Source: Altererythrobacter sp. H2
Lineage (GTDB): Bacteria; Pseudomonadota; Alphaproteobacteria; Sphingomonadales; Sphingomonadaceae
DNA: 64,000 nucleotides
Direction of reading: 5' to 3'
NCBI RefSeq assembly: GCF_035319885.1
Contig: NZ_CP141285.1
Coordinates: 1,240,001-1,304,000 of the forward strand
Below the pieces are notes generated by a model. The model did no database searches and had not been told where the DNA came from. It was given only the letters and a program-made list of their open reading frames with translations. The position numbers were made by a program, and so were the translations under genes. Of this stretch, positions 42,586-51,850 are shown piece by piece (the stretch's first letter is position 1; the number at the start of each line of letters is the position of its first letter).

Positions 42586-42882
42586 TCAGATCACCCAGTT
42601 GCCGATATCGGGTTCGGCCGGTTTGAGAGTCAGGTCGGGGCGGACGGTCGGGCCGAGCGCGCGCACGCGGTCCTTGATATGGGCCGGGCGCACCCCGCGA
42701 TCGTCTCGGGTGGCATCGATGGCGTAGCAGGCGTTGACCCGGCGCGCGGCTTCCTCGCGGCGGGCGATCTCGTCAGCCCGGTCGCCGACATCGACAGCGT
42801 CCTCGACATGGAGCGACCAGTCATGGCCGTTCCACCAGGTGACGGCGCCGGTCTTCAGATCATTTCCGGTCAGGATTTTCAT
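42586..42882 (-). CDS. DUF2849 protein of the sulfur operon
   Basis: 98 residues with no membrane segment or signal. It contains KILTGNDLKTGAVTWWNG, WSLHVEDAVDV and EEAARRVNACYAIDA, matching DUF2849. The family is seen in alphaproteobacteria between the siroheme methyltransferase gene and cysI, as here. No function is known; its constant place suggests a role in siroheme or sulfite reductase assembly. The stop lies one base before the cysI start, and its ATG overlaps the upstream gene by 4 bp. Confidence 0.88.
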   Translation of the reverse strand: MKILTGNDLKTGAVTWWNGHDWSLHVEDAVDVGDRADEIARREEAARRVNACYAIDATRDDRGVRPAHIKDRVRALGPTVRPDLTLKPAEPDIGNWVI

Positions 42883-43649
42883 GGCAGGGCTTCCTCGGCA
42901 ATTCGGGCTACGGCGAGGTTGTCGCGGGCGGTGACTTCACCGATCACGATCAGGGCGGGGCTTTTGACCAGTGCCCGCTCGACCAGATCCGGCAGGCCAG
43001 CAAGCAGCCCGCGCAGCACCCGCATCTGCGGGCGGGCGGCGTTCTCGATCACTGCCACCGGCATATCGGGTGCCAGACCGTCAGCCATCAGCTTCTCGGC
43101 TATCTGGGGCGCAGTCGATACGCCCATGTAGATCACCAGCGTGCGGCCCTTGCCCGCAAGACCGGACCAGTCCTGCTCGGAAAGGCCCTTGCACTGGCCG
43201 GCGACGAAGCTGACCACGCTGGCGGCATCGCGGTGGGTCAGGGGAATCCCGGCAGCCGCGGCAGCACCGTTCGCGGCGCTCACGCCGGGCACGATCTCGA
43301 CCGGGACACCGGCGGCGTGGCAGGCCTCTGCCTCCTCGCCGCCGCGCCCGAAGATCAGGGGATCACCGCCTTTCAGCCGCACGACATCGTGCCCGCGCAG
43401 CGCCTCGCGCACCAGCAGGGCGTTGATATCGTCCTGTGCCATGGTGTGCCGGGCACGCTGCTTGGCGACCGAGACCAGCCGCGCATCGGGCCGCGCCATG
43501 GCCAGAATGGCCGGATCGACCAGTCCGTCATGCACGATCAGGTGGGCCGCGCCGATCAGGCGGGCAGCGCGCAGGGTCAGCAGGTCGGGGTCACCCGGAC
43601 CGGCTCCGACAAGATGGACCGTGCCCGGCTTTGGGTGGGGGTGTCGCAT
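42879..43649 (-). CDS. cobA: Uroporphyrinogen-III C-methyltransferase (siroheme pathway)
   Basis: SAM-dependent methyltransferase that converts uroporphyrinogen III to precorrin-2, the first step to siroheme. It has 256 residues and covers only the methyltransferase domain of CysG. Motifs are VHLVGAGPGDPDLLTLRA, VVRLKGGDPLIFGRGGEE and PVEIVPGVSAANGAAA. The precorrin-2 dehydrogenase/ferrochelatase part is absent from the protein and window. It leads the operon whose sulfite reductase needs siroheme. The 98 bp upstream hold no obvious riboswitch. Confidence 0.95.
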   Translation of the reverse strand: MRHPHPKPGTVHLVGAGPGDPDLLTLRAARLIGAAHLIVHDGLVDPAILAMARPDARLVSVAKQRARHTMAQDDINALLVREALRGHDVVRLKGGDPLIFGRGGEEAEACHAAGVPVEIVPGVSAANGAAAAAGIPLTHRDAASVVSFVAGQCKGLSEQDWSGLAGKGRTLVIYMGVSTAPQIAEKLMADGLAPDMPVAVIENAARPQMRVLRGLLAGLPDLVERALVKSPALIVIGEVTARDNLAVARIAEEALP

Positions 43650-43747
43650 GGCGCCGAATTGGCGGCATGGCCCACTCCTCGCCAGCGAGAATGGATGTCA
43701 GCCATGGAAGGGCAGATTTTGAAAGGCGAACTGCCCGGGGTGGTAGT

Positions 43748-44854
43748 TCAGCTTTGCTTGCTGCCCGGCCCCATGTCGGGGTCTGTATCTGGCCTGGTGT
43801 CCATCCGCTGAGCGATGGCGGCGATCAACTGTTCGAACTGGGCGTTGTTGCGCAGGTTGATATCGCGCTGGGGGAAGGGGATTTCGATCCCGTTTTCCTG
43901 GAACAGGTCCCACAATCGCTTGAGCACTTCCGAGCGGATATTGCCGATTCCCGCCTCCGGGTCGGTAATCCAGCAGTGGATCACGAAATCGACCGAGTTT
44001 TCCCCGTACTGGTCCAGCCACACGGTCGGCGGCGGCGAAGCCAGCACCCGCTTGCTCGCTTTGGCGGCTTCCAGCATCAGCTTTTCGGCCAGCTTGATAT
44101 CGCAGTTGTAGCCGATGCCAACCGGCACCTGCATCCGCACGTTCTTGCTGGAATAGGACCAGTTTTCCACCTGGTTGACCATCAGGTTCTCGTTCGGGAT
44201 CAGGTATTCCTTCTGGTCGCGGGTGGTGATCGAAACGGCGCGGATGCCGATTTTGCGGATTTCGCCGAAGGTGGAGTTGCCGGCCTGGTCCGACACCGCG
44301 ATCACGTCGCCCGGCTTGATCGACTTGTCGAGCAGCAGGATGATCCCCGCGATCAGGTTGCCGAAGGTCTTCTGCAGGCCGAACCCGATGGCGAGGCCGA
44401 ACGCGCCGGAAAACACCGCCAGCGCGGTCAGGTCGATACCCAGCACGTCGATCCCGATCAGGATCGCCAGTGCCCAGACGGCCAGCGTGACCAGCTTGTC
44501 GGCCAGGACATGTTGCGACGGGTCCAGCCGGTTCATCCGGCGCAGGCCGGAATGAGCCAGCTTGCTGACGAACCAGGCGGCGACGATGATGGTGCCGATC
44601 ACCATCAGCAACACCATGGCATCCCACAGCGATACCCGCATTTCGCCGATGCTCAGTGCCCAGGCGTCGAGCGTGTCGACTACGCCGCCCACCGCCTGGC
44701 TGCGTTCGGTCACTGCTTCCTTGATACCGTCGGCCGTAGGGGTCACGGCCTCGCTCTCGACCGGCTCAGGTACAGGGGGCGTCACCGATGCGGCTGTCTC
44801 GGTCGGCTCGGGAGACGGGGCGGGCGTTGCAGTCGGTGCGGTTGGTAAGGTCAT
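43748..44854 (-). CDS. Mechanosensitive ion channel, MscS family
   Basis: 368 residues. An N-terminal Pro/Thr-rich extension is followed by about four membrane helices; the pore helix region has AVFSGAFGLAIGFGLQKTFGN with the Ala/Gly packing pattern of TM3. The cytoplasmic MscS beta domain includes IIQLDKSIKPGDVI-like and IGIRAVSITTRDQKEYLIPN segments. It relieves hypo-osmotic stress. It overlaps metC by 4 bp, an unexplained but probably genuine transcriptional link. Confidence 0.93.
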   Translation of the reverse strand: MTLPTAPTATPAPSPEPTETAASVTPPVPEPVESEAVTPTADGIKEAVTERSQAVGGVVDTLDAWALSIGEMRVSLWDAMVLLMVIGTIIVAAWFVSKLAHSGLRRMNRLDPSQHVLADKLVTLAVWALAILIGIDVLGIDLTALAVFSGAFGLAIGFGLQKTFGNLIAGIILLLDKSIKPGDVIAVSDQAGNSTFGEIRKIGIRAVSITTRDQKEYLIPNENLMVNQVENWSYSSKNVRMQVPVGIGYNCDIKLAEKLMLEAAKASKRVLASPPPTVWLDQYGENSVDFVIHCWITDPEAGIGNIRSEVLKRLWDLFQENGIEIPFPQRDINLRNNAQFEQLIAAIAQRMDTRPDTDPDMGPGSKQS

Positions 44855-46059
44855 CCTTGCTCCATGGCGGCAAAAGCGCGGTCCAGGTCAGCGATCAGGT
44901 CGGCAGGATCTTCCAACCCGATGGACAGCCGCACGCCCAAACGGTCTTGCCCAGACCAATGCGCAGGCGGCCAAGGGGTTTCGCTGCGGATGGGGGCCGG
45001 GTCGAACGGCACGACCAGGCTTTCAAAGCCGCCCCAGCTGTAGCCGATGCCAAACAGCTCAAGCGCATCGATAAAGCGCGCCCGGCCCGCTTCGTCGCTG
45101 CCCCCGAATACAAAGCTGAACAGACCGCAGCCCCCGGTGAAATCGCGCAGCCACAGGTCATGGCCGGGAGCGCCCGGCAGCATCGGGCACAGGACCTGCG
45201 CCACTTCCGGTCGGCCGGAGAGCCAGCGTGCGATCTCCACTGCGCTGGCGGTACTCCGCTCCAGCCGCACGCCCATGGTGCGCAAGCCCCGCGCGGCCAG
45301 CGCAGCATCGTCGGGCGAGACCACGTGGCCCAGCGCCTGGGCGGTCTGGCGCAGGCGGGCATACCAGCGTTTCCCGGCGCTGGCCGAACCCATCATCAGG
45401 TCCGAGTGGCCGCCAACGTGCTTGGTCAGGCTCATGATCGCGATGTCGCAGCCGTGGCTCAGCGCGGCAAAGCCGAGCGCGCTGGCCCAGGTGTTGTCGA
45501 GCAGGCTGACCGCGCCTTTCTCGCGCGCCATGGCGGCAAGGGCGGGCACGTCGCACACCTCCATCGTCAGGCTGCCCGGGCTTTCCAGCAAAACCGCCCG
45601 GGTGCGGTCGCAGAACTTCGACGGGAAGGCATCGGGATCGAGCGGATCGAAAAACCGGGTCTCGATCCCCATCCGTGCCAGCAGGCCGGTGGCCATGGTC
45701 CGGCTCGGTTCGTAGGCATTGTCCGTCACCAGCAGCACGTCGCCCGGCTGCAGGACTGCCAGCAGCGCACCTGCGATGGCCGCCACCCCGCTGGGATAGA
45801 GCACGGTTCCCGCCGCGTCCGGCTCCAGCTCGGTCAGCGCCTCGGCCAGGGCCCACTGGGTCGGTGCGCCGCGGCGGCCGTAGAAGAAGCGGCCGTCTTC
45901 GTTGTGCTTACCGCCATCCTCTTTCGCCGCCATGTCCGGGTAGAGGTGGGTGCTGGCACGCCAGACAGGCGGATTGACCACGGGGCCGGTCCATTCCGGG
46001 CGTCGCCCGGCGGTGACGAGTTTCGTCTGCGGACGGGTGTCAGACGGGACTTTCGCCAT
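44851..46059 (-). CDS. metC: Cystathionine beta-lyase (PLP-dependent)
   Basis: 402 residues from the ATG at 46059. The PLP lysine is in SLTKHVGGHSD, and the Tyr/Arg phosphate site in FFYGRRGAPTQWALAEAL. The NTWASALGF segment and the ELFGIGYSWGGFESL stretch are typical of MetC rather than MetB or MetZ. It cleaves cystathionine to homocysteine. The gene begins one base after sseA ends and continues into an MscS channel gene. Its neighbourhood with sulfur genes fits methionine and cysteine metabolism. Confidence 0.92.
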   Translation of the reverse strand: MAKVPSDTRPQTKLVTAGRRPEWTGPVVNPPVWRASTHLYPDMAAKEDGGKHNEDGRFFYGRRGAPTQWALAEALTELEPDAAGTVLYPSGVAAIAGALLAVLQPGDVLLVTDNAYEPSRTMATGLLARMGIETRFFDPLDPDAFPSKFCDRTRAVLLESPGSLTMEVCDVPALAAMAREKGAVSLLDNTWASALGFAALSHGCDIAIMSLTKHVGGHSDLMMGSASAGKRWYARLRQTAQALGHVVSPDDAALAARGLRTMGVRLERSTASAVEIARWLSGRPEVAQVLCPMLPGAPGHDLWLRDFTGGCGLFSFVFGGSDEAGRARFIDALELFGIGYSWGGFESLVVPFDPAPIRSETPWPPAHWSGQDRLGVRLSIGLEDPADLIADLDRAFAAMEQG

Positions 46060-46060
46060 A

Positions 46061-46909
46061 TCAGCGCGCGGCCCCGGTTTCCTTCGGCGTGGCCGGGTCT
46101 GCGCCCCACTCGCTCCAGCTGCCGTCGTAAATGGCGGCATCGTGCTTCCCAGCCAGTGCGGCGGCAAACAGCACGACCGAGGCGGTCATCCCGCTGCCGC
46201 AACTGGCCGTCAGCGGGCGGTCGAGGTCGATCCCGGCGGCAGCGAAACGTTCGCGCAACTGGTCGATGGGCAGGAAGGTGCCGTCTTCCGCCAGCAGCGA
46301 GCGGAAGAACAGGTGCCGCGCGCCGGGAATGTGCCCGCCCGGCAGACCATGCACGGCGTCCTCGCTTTCGCCGGTAAAGCGGCCGGCGTCCCGCGCGTCG
46401 ACAACCTGCTCGGCCCCGGTTTCGCAGGTGGCGAGCATGTCGTGCTTGCTGCGCACCAGCGAGCGGTCATCGTGTGCCAGAGTGGCAGCACCTGCCGGGA
46501 CAGCGGGCACCCCCGCTTCGAGCGGACGCCCTTCGGCGCGCCATTTTTCCATCCCGCCATCGAGCACCGAAACCGGGCCCACCCCGAACATCCGCGCCAT
46601 GAACCAGGCCCGGGCGGAACTGCGCAACATGCTGTCATCGTAGAGCACGACATGATCGCCGTTATTGACGCCACATGCGCGCAGGCGCGCTTCGAACTGT
46701 TCGGCGCGGGGCAGGGCGGCGGGAACGGGCGAGGTGTCATCGACCAGCGAAGCAAGGTCGAGAAACCGTGCCCTGGGGATATGCCCGGCAGCGAACTCGG
46801 CGCGGGCATCGCGGCCAGCAGAGGGGAGGTGGGCGGAAGCGTCAAGCACCACCAGGCTGGGCTGGCCGAGGCGGGCGGCGAGCCATTCGGTTGTTACGAG
46901 CAGGTCCAT
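46061..46909 (-). CDS. sseA: 3-mercaptopyruvate sulfurtransferase (two rhodanese domains)
   Basis: 282 residues with tandem rhodanese domains. The first has VVLDASAHLP and YDDSMLRSSARAW; the second has VVDARDAGRFTGE and the active loop ASCGSGMTASVV with catalytic Cys. The CGSG(V/M)T loop marks mercaptopyruvate sulfurtransferase rather than thiosulfate rhodanese. The start is the ATG at 46909; longer in-frame starts lack sense. It heads the sseA-metC-mscS operon, linking cysteine-derived sulfur handling. Confidence 0.93.
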   Translation of the reverse strand: MDLLVTTEWLAARLGQPSLVVLDASAHLPSAGRDARAEFAAGHIPRARFLDLASLVDDTSPVPAALPRAEQFEARLRACGVNNGDHVVLYDDSMLRSSARAWFMARMFGVGPVSVLDGGMEKWRAEGRPLEAGVPAVPAGAATLAHDDRSLVRSKHDMLATCETGAEQVVDARDAGRFTGESEDAVHGLPGGHIPGARHLFFRSLLAEDGTFLPIDQLRERFAAAGIDLDRPLTASCGSGMTASVVLFAAALAGKHDAAIYDGSWSEWGADPATPKETGAAR

Positions 46910-46949
46910 GCTTCCGGGGTAGCGCCCCGGTGCCCCGCCTGTCGAGCCT

Positions 46950-48152
46950 TCAATCGAGCGCAGCCACCCCGATTGCGCGATAGGTCTGCGGCATTTCATC
47001 AAGCCGGAAGGGCTGGAGCTTGCGCGCGCCTTCTTCCGGCAGGGTGCCGACAATGAAGGTCCGCGCGACCGGTGGCTGGCCTGCCGCCAGTGCCCGGACC
47101 CGCAGCAAGGGCACATAGAGGCGGGCCTTGCCCTGGCTCAGTGTCCGGATCTCGGCCGTGGCCATGCGGACATCGCGAGCGAACTCGACGCTTTCACCCG
47201 GCGCGATCCGTGCAAACCGGCCCGCCTCGGGCAAGGTGCGGGCGGGGTCGGCCACCTGCTCGGAGCTGGGCACGCTGCCATGTGCGGTGACCATGTCGAG
47301 CTCGACCGTGACGTTCTCCAGCTCCGTGTCGCCCCTGTTCACCAGCGAGACGCGGCAGGTGAAGGTTGCGGCCATCATGCTGCGGGTCAGGTGGCTGGGG
47401 ACCATCTCGATCCGCAGGCCAGCCGGAGCAGCAGGAGCAGGAGCAGAAGCAGGAGCAGGAACAGAAGGGGGCGTACCTGCTGTCGTTCCTAAGACCGGCG
47501 CAGGCAGGGACGCTGGCGGGGAGGGCTGGGGGGCGAGGTCCGGCGGCGACTGCGCGCGCAGCAGCGGCGGATCAATGGTCGGAACGCCCGCCACGCCAGT
47601 CTGGCGGCGCCGCCAGAACAGCACTGCTCCGGCCAGGATGACCAGCAGGGCAGCGATGGCAGCAAGCCATCGCCAGACGGGGCTTTCCAGAGCGGGTTCT
47701 GCTGCAACGTTGCCCGTCATGACCGGCGGTGCGGCAGCTGGTGGGGGCGGTGCCGTTTCGACCACGCCGGGCGATTCAACCAGCGATTCAGAGGCGTCCG
47801 GTCCGGCTGCCGGGCTCTCCTCAGGAGCAGAAGGACCGGGTGCCTGACGCGACGACGGGGGCGAAGGCACGCGCGAAATCTCAGCAGGTTCCGCAGGCCG
47901 CCTCGTTGCGCCAGATGCGGTGGGGCGCGGGGTTGGCGCTGTGGCGGGTGTGGGTGCAGGCGAGGCCGTCTCCACGGGGCGGGGCCGGGTTGCGATGGGC
48001 GCATCCGGATCGACCGGCCCCTGCACTTGCGGCGAGGGGGAGGGGGACTCGGTCGGGCTCGGCGGCAACTGGAAATCGCGCACAGTCGGTGCTGCGCCCG
48101 CCATCGTGGCGGGGGCCAGAGCAAGAAGAAGGGCAAAGCGGATGGGTGTCAT
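46950..48152 (-). CDS. Proline-rich single-pass membrane protein of unknown function
   Basis: About 400 residues from the ATG at 48152. A signal peptide (about 1-21) leads a long Pro/Ala/Ser/Thr-rich exported region (about 22-165). One membrane helix follows (WRWLAAIAALLVILAGAVLFW) with a basic RRRQ stop, a second Pro/Ala-rich linker, and a C-terminal beta-rich domain with TFTCRVSLVNRGDTELENVTVELD, which resembles an immunoglobulin-like or CARDB fold. This domain would be cytoplasmic if the topology is right. I do not recognise the family. Confidence 0.8.
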   Translation of the reverse strand: MTPIRFALLLALAPATMAGAAPTVRDFQLPPSPTESPSPSPQVQGPVDPDAPIATRPRPVETASPAPTPATAPTPRPTASGATRRPAEPAEISRVPSPPSSRQAPGPSAPEESPAAGPDASESLVESPGVVETAPPPPAAAPPVMTGNVAAEPALESPVWRWLAAIAALLVILAGAVLFWRRRQTGVAGVPTIDPPLLRAQSPPDLAPQPSPPASLPAPVLGTTAGTPPSVPAPASAPAPAAPAGLRIEMVPSHLTRSMMAATFTCRVSLVNRGDTELENVTVELDMVTAHGSVPSSEQVADPARTLPEAGRFARIAPGESVEFARDVRMATAEIRTLSQGKARLYVPLLRVRALAAGQPPVARTFIVGTLPEEGARKLQPFRLDEMPQTYRAIGVAALD

Positions 48153-48280
48153 GGCCTGGCTGTGTGAGGGCTTGAGAAAATGAATGCGGGGCGATTGGCT
48201 TGCGGCGCTGAATAGGGGCTGAAACCTGCCACTGCCAGCGATGACTTGTGCCGGGCGCCTGTTGACGCCACATGCGCGGC

Positions 48281-48754
48281 ATGAGCGACACACCAGATCC
48301 CGCGCACAGCGCCCCCCGCTTCCTTGGCCAGCAGACCGCCTTGCCCGCTTCGCCCGGTGAGGCCTTGCTCGATTATGTGCCCAATCCGCGCGCAGGTGCG
48401 CTCTACCTGGTGCGCTTTGCCGTGCCGGAATTCACCTCGCTCTGCCCGGTAACCGGTGCGCCTGATTTCGCCCATCTGGTAATCGACTATGCGCCAAGCG
48501 AAACGATCGTCGAATCGAAGAGCCTCAAGCTGTTTCTCGGCAGCTTCCGCAACCACAATGGCTTTCACGAGGACGTAACCGTTGGCATTGGCCAGCGGCT
48601 GGCGGCGGAAATGCAGCCCCGGTGGCTGCGGATCGGCGGCTACTGGTATCCGCGCGGCGGCATCCCGATCGACGTGTTCTGGCAGACCGGCGCCGTGCCC
48701 GAAGGACTGTGGGTGCCCGAACAGGGCGTGGCCGGTTATCGCGGGCGGGGCTAG
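48281..48754 (+). CDS. queF: NADPH-dependent 7-cyano-7-deazaguanine reductase
   Basis: Reduces preQ0 to preQ1 in queuosine tRNA modification, about 157 residues, the short type of QueF. The catalytic Cys is in [13 protein letters not shown], the substrate and NADPH motif is [20 protein letters not shown], and the C-terminus has [11 protein letters not shown]. An in-frame ATG at 48272 is an alternative start. No other queuosine gene is nearby, and I see no preQ1 riboswitch in the 128 bp upstream. It converges with the helicase gene. Confidence 0.94.
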   Translation: MSDTPDPAHSAPRFLGQQTALPASPGEALLDYVPNPRAGALYLVRFAVPEFTSLCPVTGAPDFAHLVIDYAPSETIVESKSLKLFLGSFRNHNGFHEDVTVGIGQRLAAEMQPRWLRIGGYWYPRGGIPIDVFWQTGAVPEGLWVPEQGVAGYRGRG

Positions 48755-48757
48755 GCA

Positions 48758-51052
48758 TCAGTCTGCCAGCGTGATGAAGCTGTCGATCACCCGCTTGGTG
48801 CCGGCTTGCTCAAACGCTATTTCCAGCTTGTTGCCTTCCTGATCGACCACGGTGCCATAACCGAACTTATCGTGGAACACGCGGCTGCCGACTGCGACAT
48901 CGGTGCGGGCCTTGGCAGCAAAGCTGGCCGCGCTGCGGCGGCTCTCCTCCACCCGCGCCGGGCGGCTGTCATAGCCGGTGGCGAGGGCCCGCTGCCAGCC
49001 GGGCCCGCGGGTGTTGCCGCGATCCGGGCGAGCCTGGCTGACATGGGCGAACGGGTCGTCGGTCTCGCTCCAGTTGGCGCGCCACAGGGAGGCGCCTCCG
49101 GTCAGCGTGGTTTCCTGCTCGATATGCTCGTCGGGCAGTTCTTCGATGAAGCGGCTCGGGATCGAGCTGGTCCACTGGCCGTAAATGCGGCGGTTGGCGG
49201 CATGGAACACGGTGCAGTGCCGCCGGGCGCGGGTGAGGGCAACGTAGGCAAGGCGCCGCTCTTCCTCCAGTGAGGCAAGCCCGCCTTCGTCCAGCGCACG
49301 CTGGCTGGGAAACACGCCTTCTTCCCATCCGGGCAGGAAGACGTTGTCGAATTCCAGCCCCTTGGCCGCATGCATGGTCATGATGGTGACCTTCTCGGCG
49401 TCGTTCGCGGCCTCGTTGTCCATCACCAGCGCGACATGTTCGAGGAAATCGCCGAGCGTATCATAGTCCTCCATCGCGCGGGCAAGCTCGGACAGGTTTT
49501 CGATCCGCCCCTTGGCTTCAGCAGTTCTTTCCGCCTCCAGCATGGCGAGATAGCCGCAATCGTCGAGCACCTGGCGCATAAGCTCCGCCGGGCTGGTCTG
49601 CTTGGCCAGTTCGCGCCAGTGCAGGAACTGGCCAAGCAGCCCGGCAATCGTGTTCCCGGCGCGGGCAGGCAATTCGTCGCTGTCAGCCAGTTGCAGGGCA
49701 GCGGCGGCAAGGGGCAAGCCGGTGCGCCGGGCGTGCTGGTGCATCTTCTCCAGCGTCTTGGCGCCAAGGCCGCGCTTGGGCTGGTTGTGGATCCGCTCGA
49801 ACGCCAGATCGTCTTGCGGCTGGGCGATGACGCGCAAATAGGCGAGTGCATCGCGGATTTCCGCTCGCTCGTAGAACCGGAAACCGCCGACGATCTTGTA
49901 GCCCAGGCCAATCTGGATGAAGCGGTCCTCGAACTCGCGGGTCTGATACTGGGCGCGCACGAGGATCGCCACCTGGTCCAGCGCCGCGCCTTCGCGTTCC
50001 AGCCGCTCGATCTCTTCGCCCACCCGGCGGGCTTCCTCCGGCCCGTCCCACACACCGATCACGCGCACCTTGTCGCCGCCATTGACTTCGGTCCACAGGG
50101 TCTTGTCGTGGCGCTGGCTGTTGGCGCGGATCAGCCCGCTGGCGGCCGCAAGAATGTGCGGGGTGGAGCGATAGTTCTGCTCCAGCTTGATCACCGCCGC
50201 GCCCGGAAAATCCTTCTCGAAGCGCAGAATGTTGGCGACTTCCGCCCCGCGCCAGGAATAGATCGACTGGTCGTCATCCCCGACCACGCAGATGTTCTTG
50301 CGCTCCTGCGCCAGCAGCCGCAGCCACAGGTACTGGACCTGGTTGGTGTCCTGGTATTCGTCAACCAGGATGTACTTGAAGCGTTGCTGGTAGATCTCCA
50401 GCACCTCGCGGTGGGTGCGGAACACGTTGAGCATGTGCAGCAGCAGATCGCCGAAATCGCACGCATTCAACGCCTTCAGCCGGTCCTGATAGAGCTGATA
50501 GAACTGTGCCCCGCGCCCATTGGCATAGGCTTCGTTCTCCACCGCATCGAGATCGCCGGGGTTGAGCCCGCGATTCTTCCAGCGATCGATCAGACCGGCC
50601 AGCTGGCGCGCGGGCCAGCGCTTCTCGTCGAGGTCGTTCTGCTGGATCAGCTGCTTGAGCAGCCGTAACTGGTCGTCGGTATCGATGATGGTGTAGTTCG
50701 ACTGAAGCCCGACCAGCTCGGCATGGCGGCGCAGCATCTTCGCCCCGATCGAATGGAACGTGCCGAGCCAGGGCATTCCTTCCACCGCGTCACCAATGTG
50801 CTGACCAACCCGGTGGCGCATCTCGCGCGCGGCCTTGTTGGTGAAAGTGACGCAGAGGATCTCGCTCGGCCAGGCGCGCCGGGTGGCGACGAGATGGGCG
50901 AGGCGCGCAGTCAGCGCCGCCGTCTTCCCGGTCCCTGCCCCGGCCAGCATCAGCACCGGCCCTTCGGTGGTCAGCACCGCCTGCTGCTGTGGCGGGTTCA
51001 GCCGCGCGGCATAAGGGGGCACGGGGGCGACAGGAGGGGATTCGGATTGCAT
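48758..51052 (-). CDS. uvrD: UvrD/PcrA-family DNA helicase
   Basis: Superfamily 1A 3'-5' helicase for repair and replication, 764 residues from the ATG at 51052. All motifs are visible: Q motif LNPPQQQAVL, Walker A AGAGTGKT, VTFTNKAAREM, Walker B DEYQDTN, motif III VGDDDQSIYSWRGA, motif V TMHAAKGLEFDNVF and motif VI VALTRARR. The C-terminal tail has VGSRVFHDKFGYGTVVD, typical of PcrA/UvrD tails that contact RNA polymerase. The call between UvrD and PcrA is a naming matter. Confidence 0.96.
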   Translation of the reverse strand: MQSESPPVAPVPPYAARLNPPQQQAVLTTEGPVLMLAGAGTGKTAALTARLAHLVATRRAWPSEILCVTFTNKAAREMRHRVGQHIGDAVEGMPWLGTFHSIGAKMLRRHAELVGLQSNYTIIDTDDQLRLLKQLIQQNDLDEKRWPARQLAGLIDRWKNRGLNPGDLDAVENEAYANGRGAQFYQLYQDRLKALNACDFGDLLLHMLNVFRTHREVLEIYQQRFKYILVDEYQDTNQVQYLWLRLLAQERKNICVVGDDDQSIYSWRGAEVANILRFEKDFPGAAVIKLEQNYRSTPHILAAASGLIRANSQRHDKTLWTEVNGGDKVRVIGVWDGPEEARRVGEEIERLEREGAALDQVAILVRAQYQTREFEDRFIQIGLGYKIVGGFRFYERAEIRDALAYLRVIAQPQDDLAFERIHNQPKRGLGAKTLEKMHQHARRTGLPLAAAALQLADSDELPARAGNTIAGLLGQFLHWRELAKQTSPAELMRQVLDDCGYLAMLEAERTAEAKGRIENLSELARAMEDYDTLGDFLEHVALVMDNEAANDAEKVTIMTMHAAKGLEFDNVFLPGWEEGVFPSQRALDEGGLASLEEERRLAYVALTRARRHCTVFHAANRRIYGQWTSSIPSRFIEELPDEHIEQETTLTGGASLWRANWSETDDPFAHVSQARPDRGNTRGPGWQRALATGYDSRPARVEESRRSAASFAAKARTDVAVGSRVFHDKFGYGTVVDQEGNKLEIAFEQAGTKRVIDSFITLAD

Positions 51053-51278
51053 GGTTGCGTGAACAGCTAGGGAACATCGGCCTGAACCGCAAGCAAGCCC
51101 GGGTTCGGCTTTTCCGGAGGCCGGTTCGCTCCGTCGCGAAAAGGGCACACGGTCCGCCCGGTCCTGCATCCGGCAAGCCCAATCGCCGCCGGGGTAGCTT
51201 GCCTGCGTGGCTTGATGCCCTCACACCCCGTCCGGGTCGCGTTCGTCACGCATGGTTCAATCGTCAAAGGAGCATACC

Positions 51279-51677
51279 ATGCGGTACCCCACACTATTTG
51301 TCATTTCCGGTCTTGTTGCCCTGTTCGCCGTTCCTGCCGCTGCGCAAGACCATCACGGATCGGACCCGGCGGCTCACGGCAGCGCGCCAGCTTCGGAGGC
51401 ACCCCACAACAGCGCCCATGAGACTGACGAAGCCGATATGGCCGGGCGGCCGGCAGAGCGGAAAGCGGAATTTGCCGCCTGGCCCCAGCCAATCCGGGAT
51501 TACTTCCAGACCCTGCCGGAAAATCGCCGTGCGCTCTTCTGGGGGCTGCCCGACAGCGACAAGCAGGCGCTTAGCATGATGGCCGAACCCGAACGCGCCG
51601 CCGCCTGGCAACAGGTTGAGCAGCGGTTTGCCGCCCAGAACGAGCAGGCCGCGCCGGTGGAAGATCCGCAGAGCTGA
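51279..51677 (+). CDS. Small periplasmic protein, paralog 1 of a tandem pair
   Basis: 132 residues. A signal peptide (RYPTLFVISGLVALFAVPAAAQ) is followed by a His/Ala/Ser-rich linker and one helical domain of about 55 residues from EFAAWPQPIRDYFQTL to WQQVEQRF. Trp, Tyr/Phe and Arg positions are spaced as in the next gene; a 50-residue ungapped alignment shows 14 identities. The mature protein has no Cys. AAAGGAG precedes the ATG. No known family comes to mind; the downstream hairpin separates the two genes. Confidence 0.8.
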   Translation: MRYPTLFVISGLVALFAVPAAAQDHHGSDPAAHGSAPASEAPHNSAHETDEADMAGRPAERKAEFAAWPQPIRDYFQTLPENRRALFWGLPDSDKQALSMMAEPERAAAWQQVEQRFAAQNEQAAPVEDPQS

Positions 51678-51689
51678 TCCACCTGACTG

Positions 51690-51735
51690 GGGCGGCAAGG
51701 CGCGCGTTTCACGGTTCGCCTTGCCGCCCTTCTTG
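51690..51735 (+). terminator. Strong hairpin after paralog 1
   Basis: A 13-bp perfect stem, GGGCGGCAAGGCG with CGCCTTGCCGCCC, closes a 14-base loop at 51690-51729 and is followed by TTCTT. It looks like an intrinsic terminator with a weak T tract. Confidence 0.75.
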
Positions 51736-51850
51736 CCCGATCCATCCCGGATTCTCCATCCGGTTGCCTAACTTAGGTTGGTCTGGGGGGAACAAGCCGG
51801 CGGCTGGCCGGGTTGCGACCGAAACAACAGGGCTAACGTAGGAGACCATC

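Noticed and set aside
43650-43747. Possible riboswitch upstream of the siroheme methyltransferase gene
   Set aside because: Only 98 bp, without a recognisable cobalamin, SAM or other riboswitch core.
44788-46377. 529-codon ORF on the plus strand
   Set aside because: Antisense to metC and part of sseA; no domain signature.
47390-47480. GCAGGAGCAGGAGC-type repeat resembling a microsatellite or array
   Set aside because: It encodes the Pro/Ala-rich linker of the membrane protein in frame; irregular and explained by coding bias.
48153-48280. Possible preQ1 riboswitch upstream of queF
   Set aside because: No C-rich loop plus A-rich tail of the preQ1 aptamer is visible.
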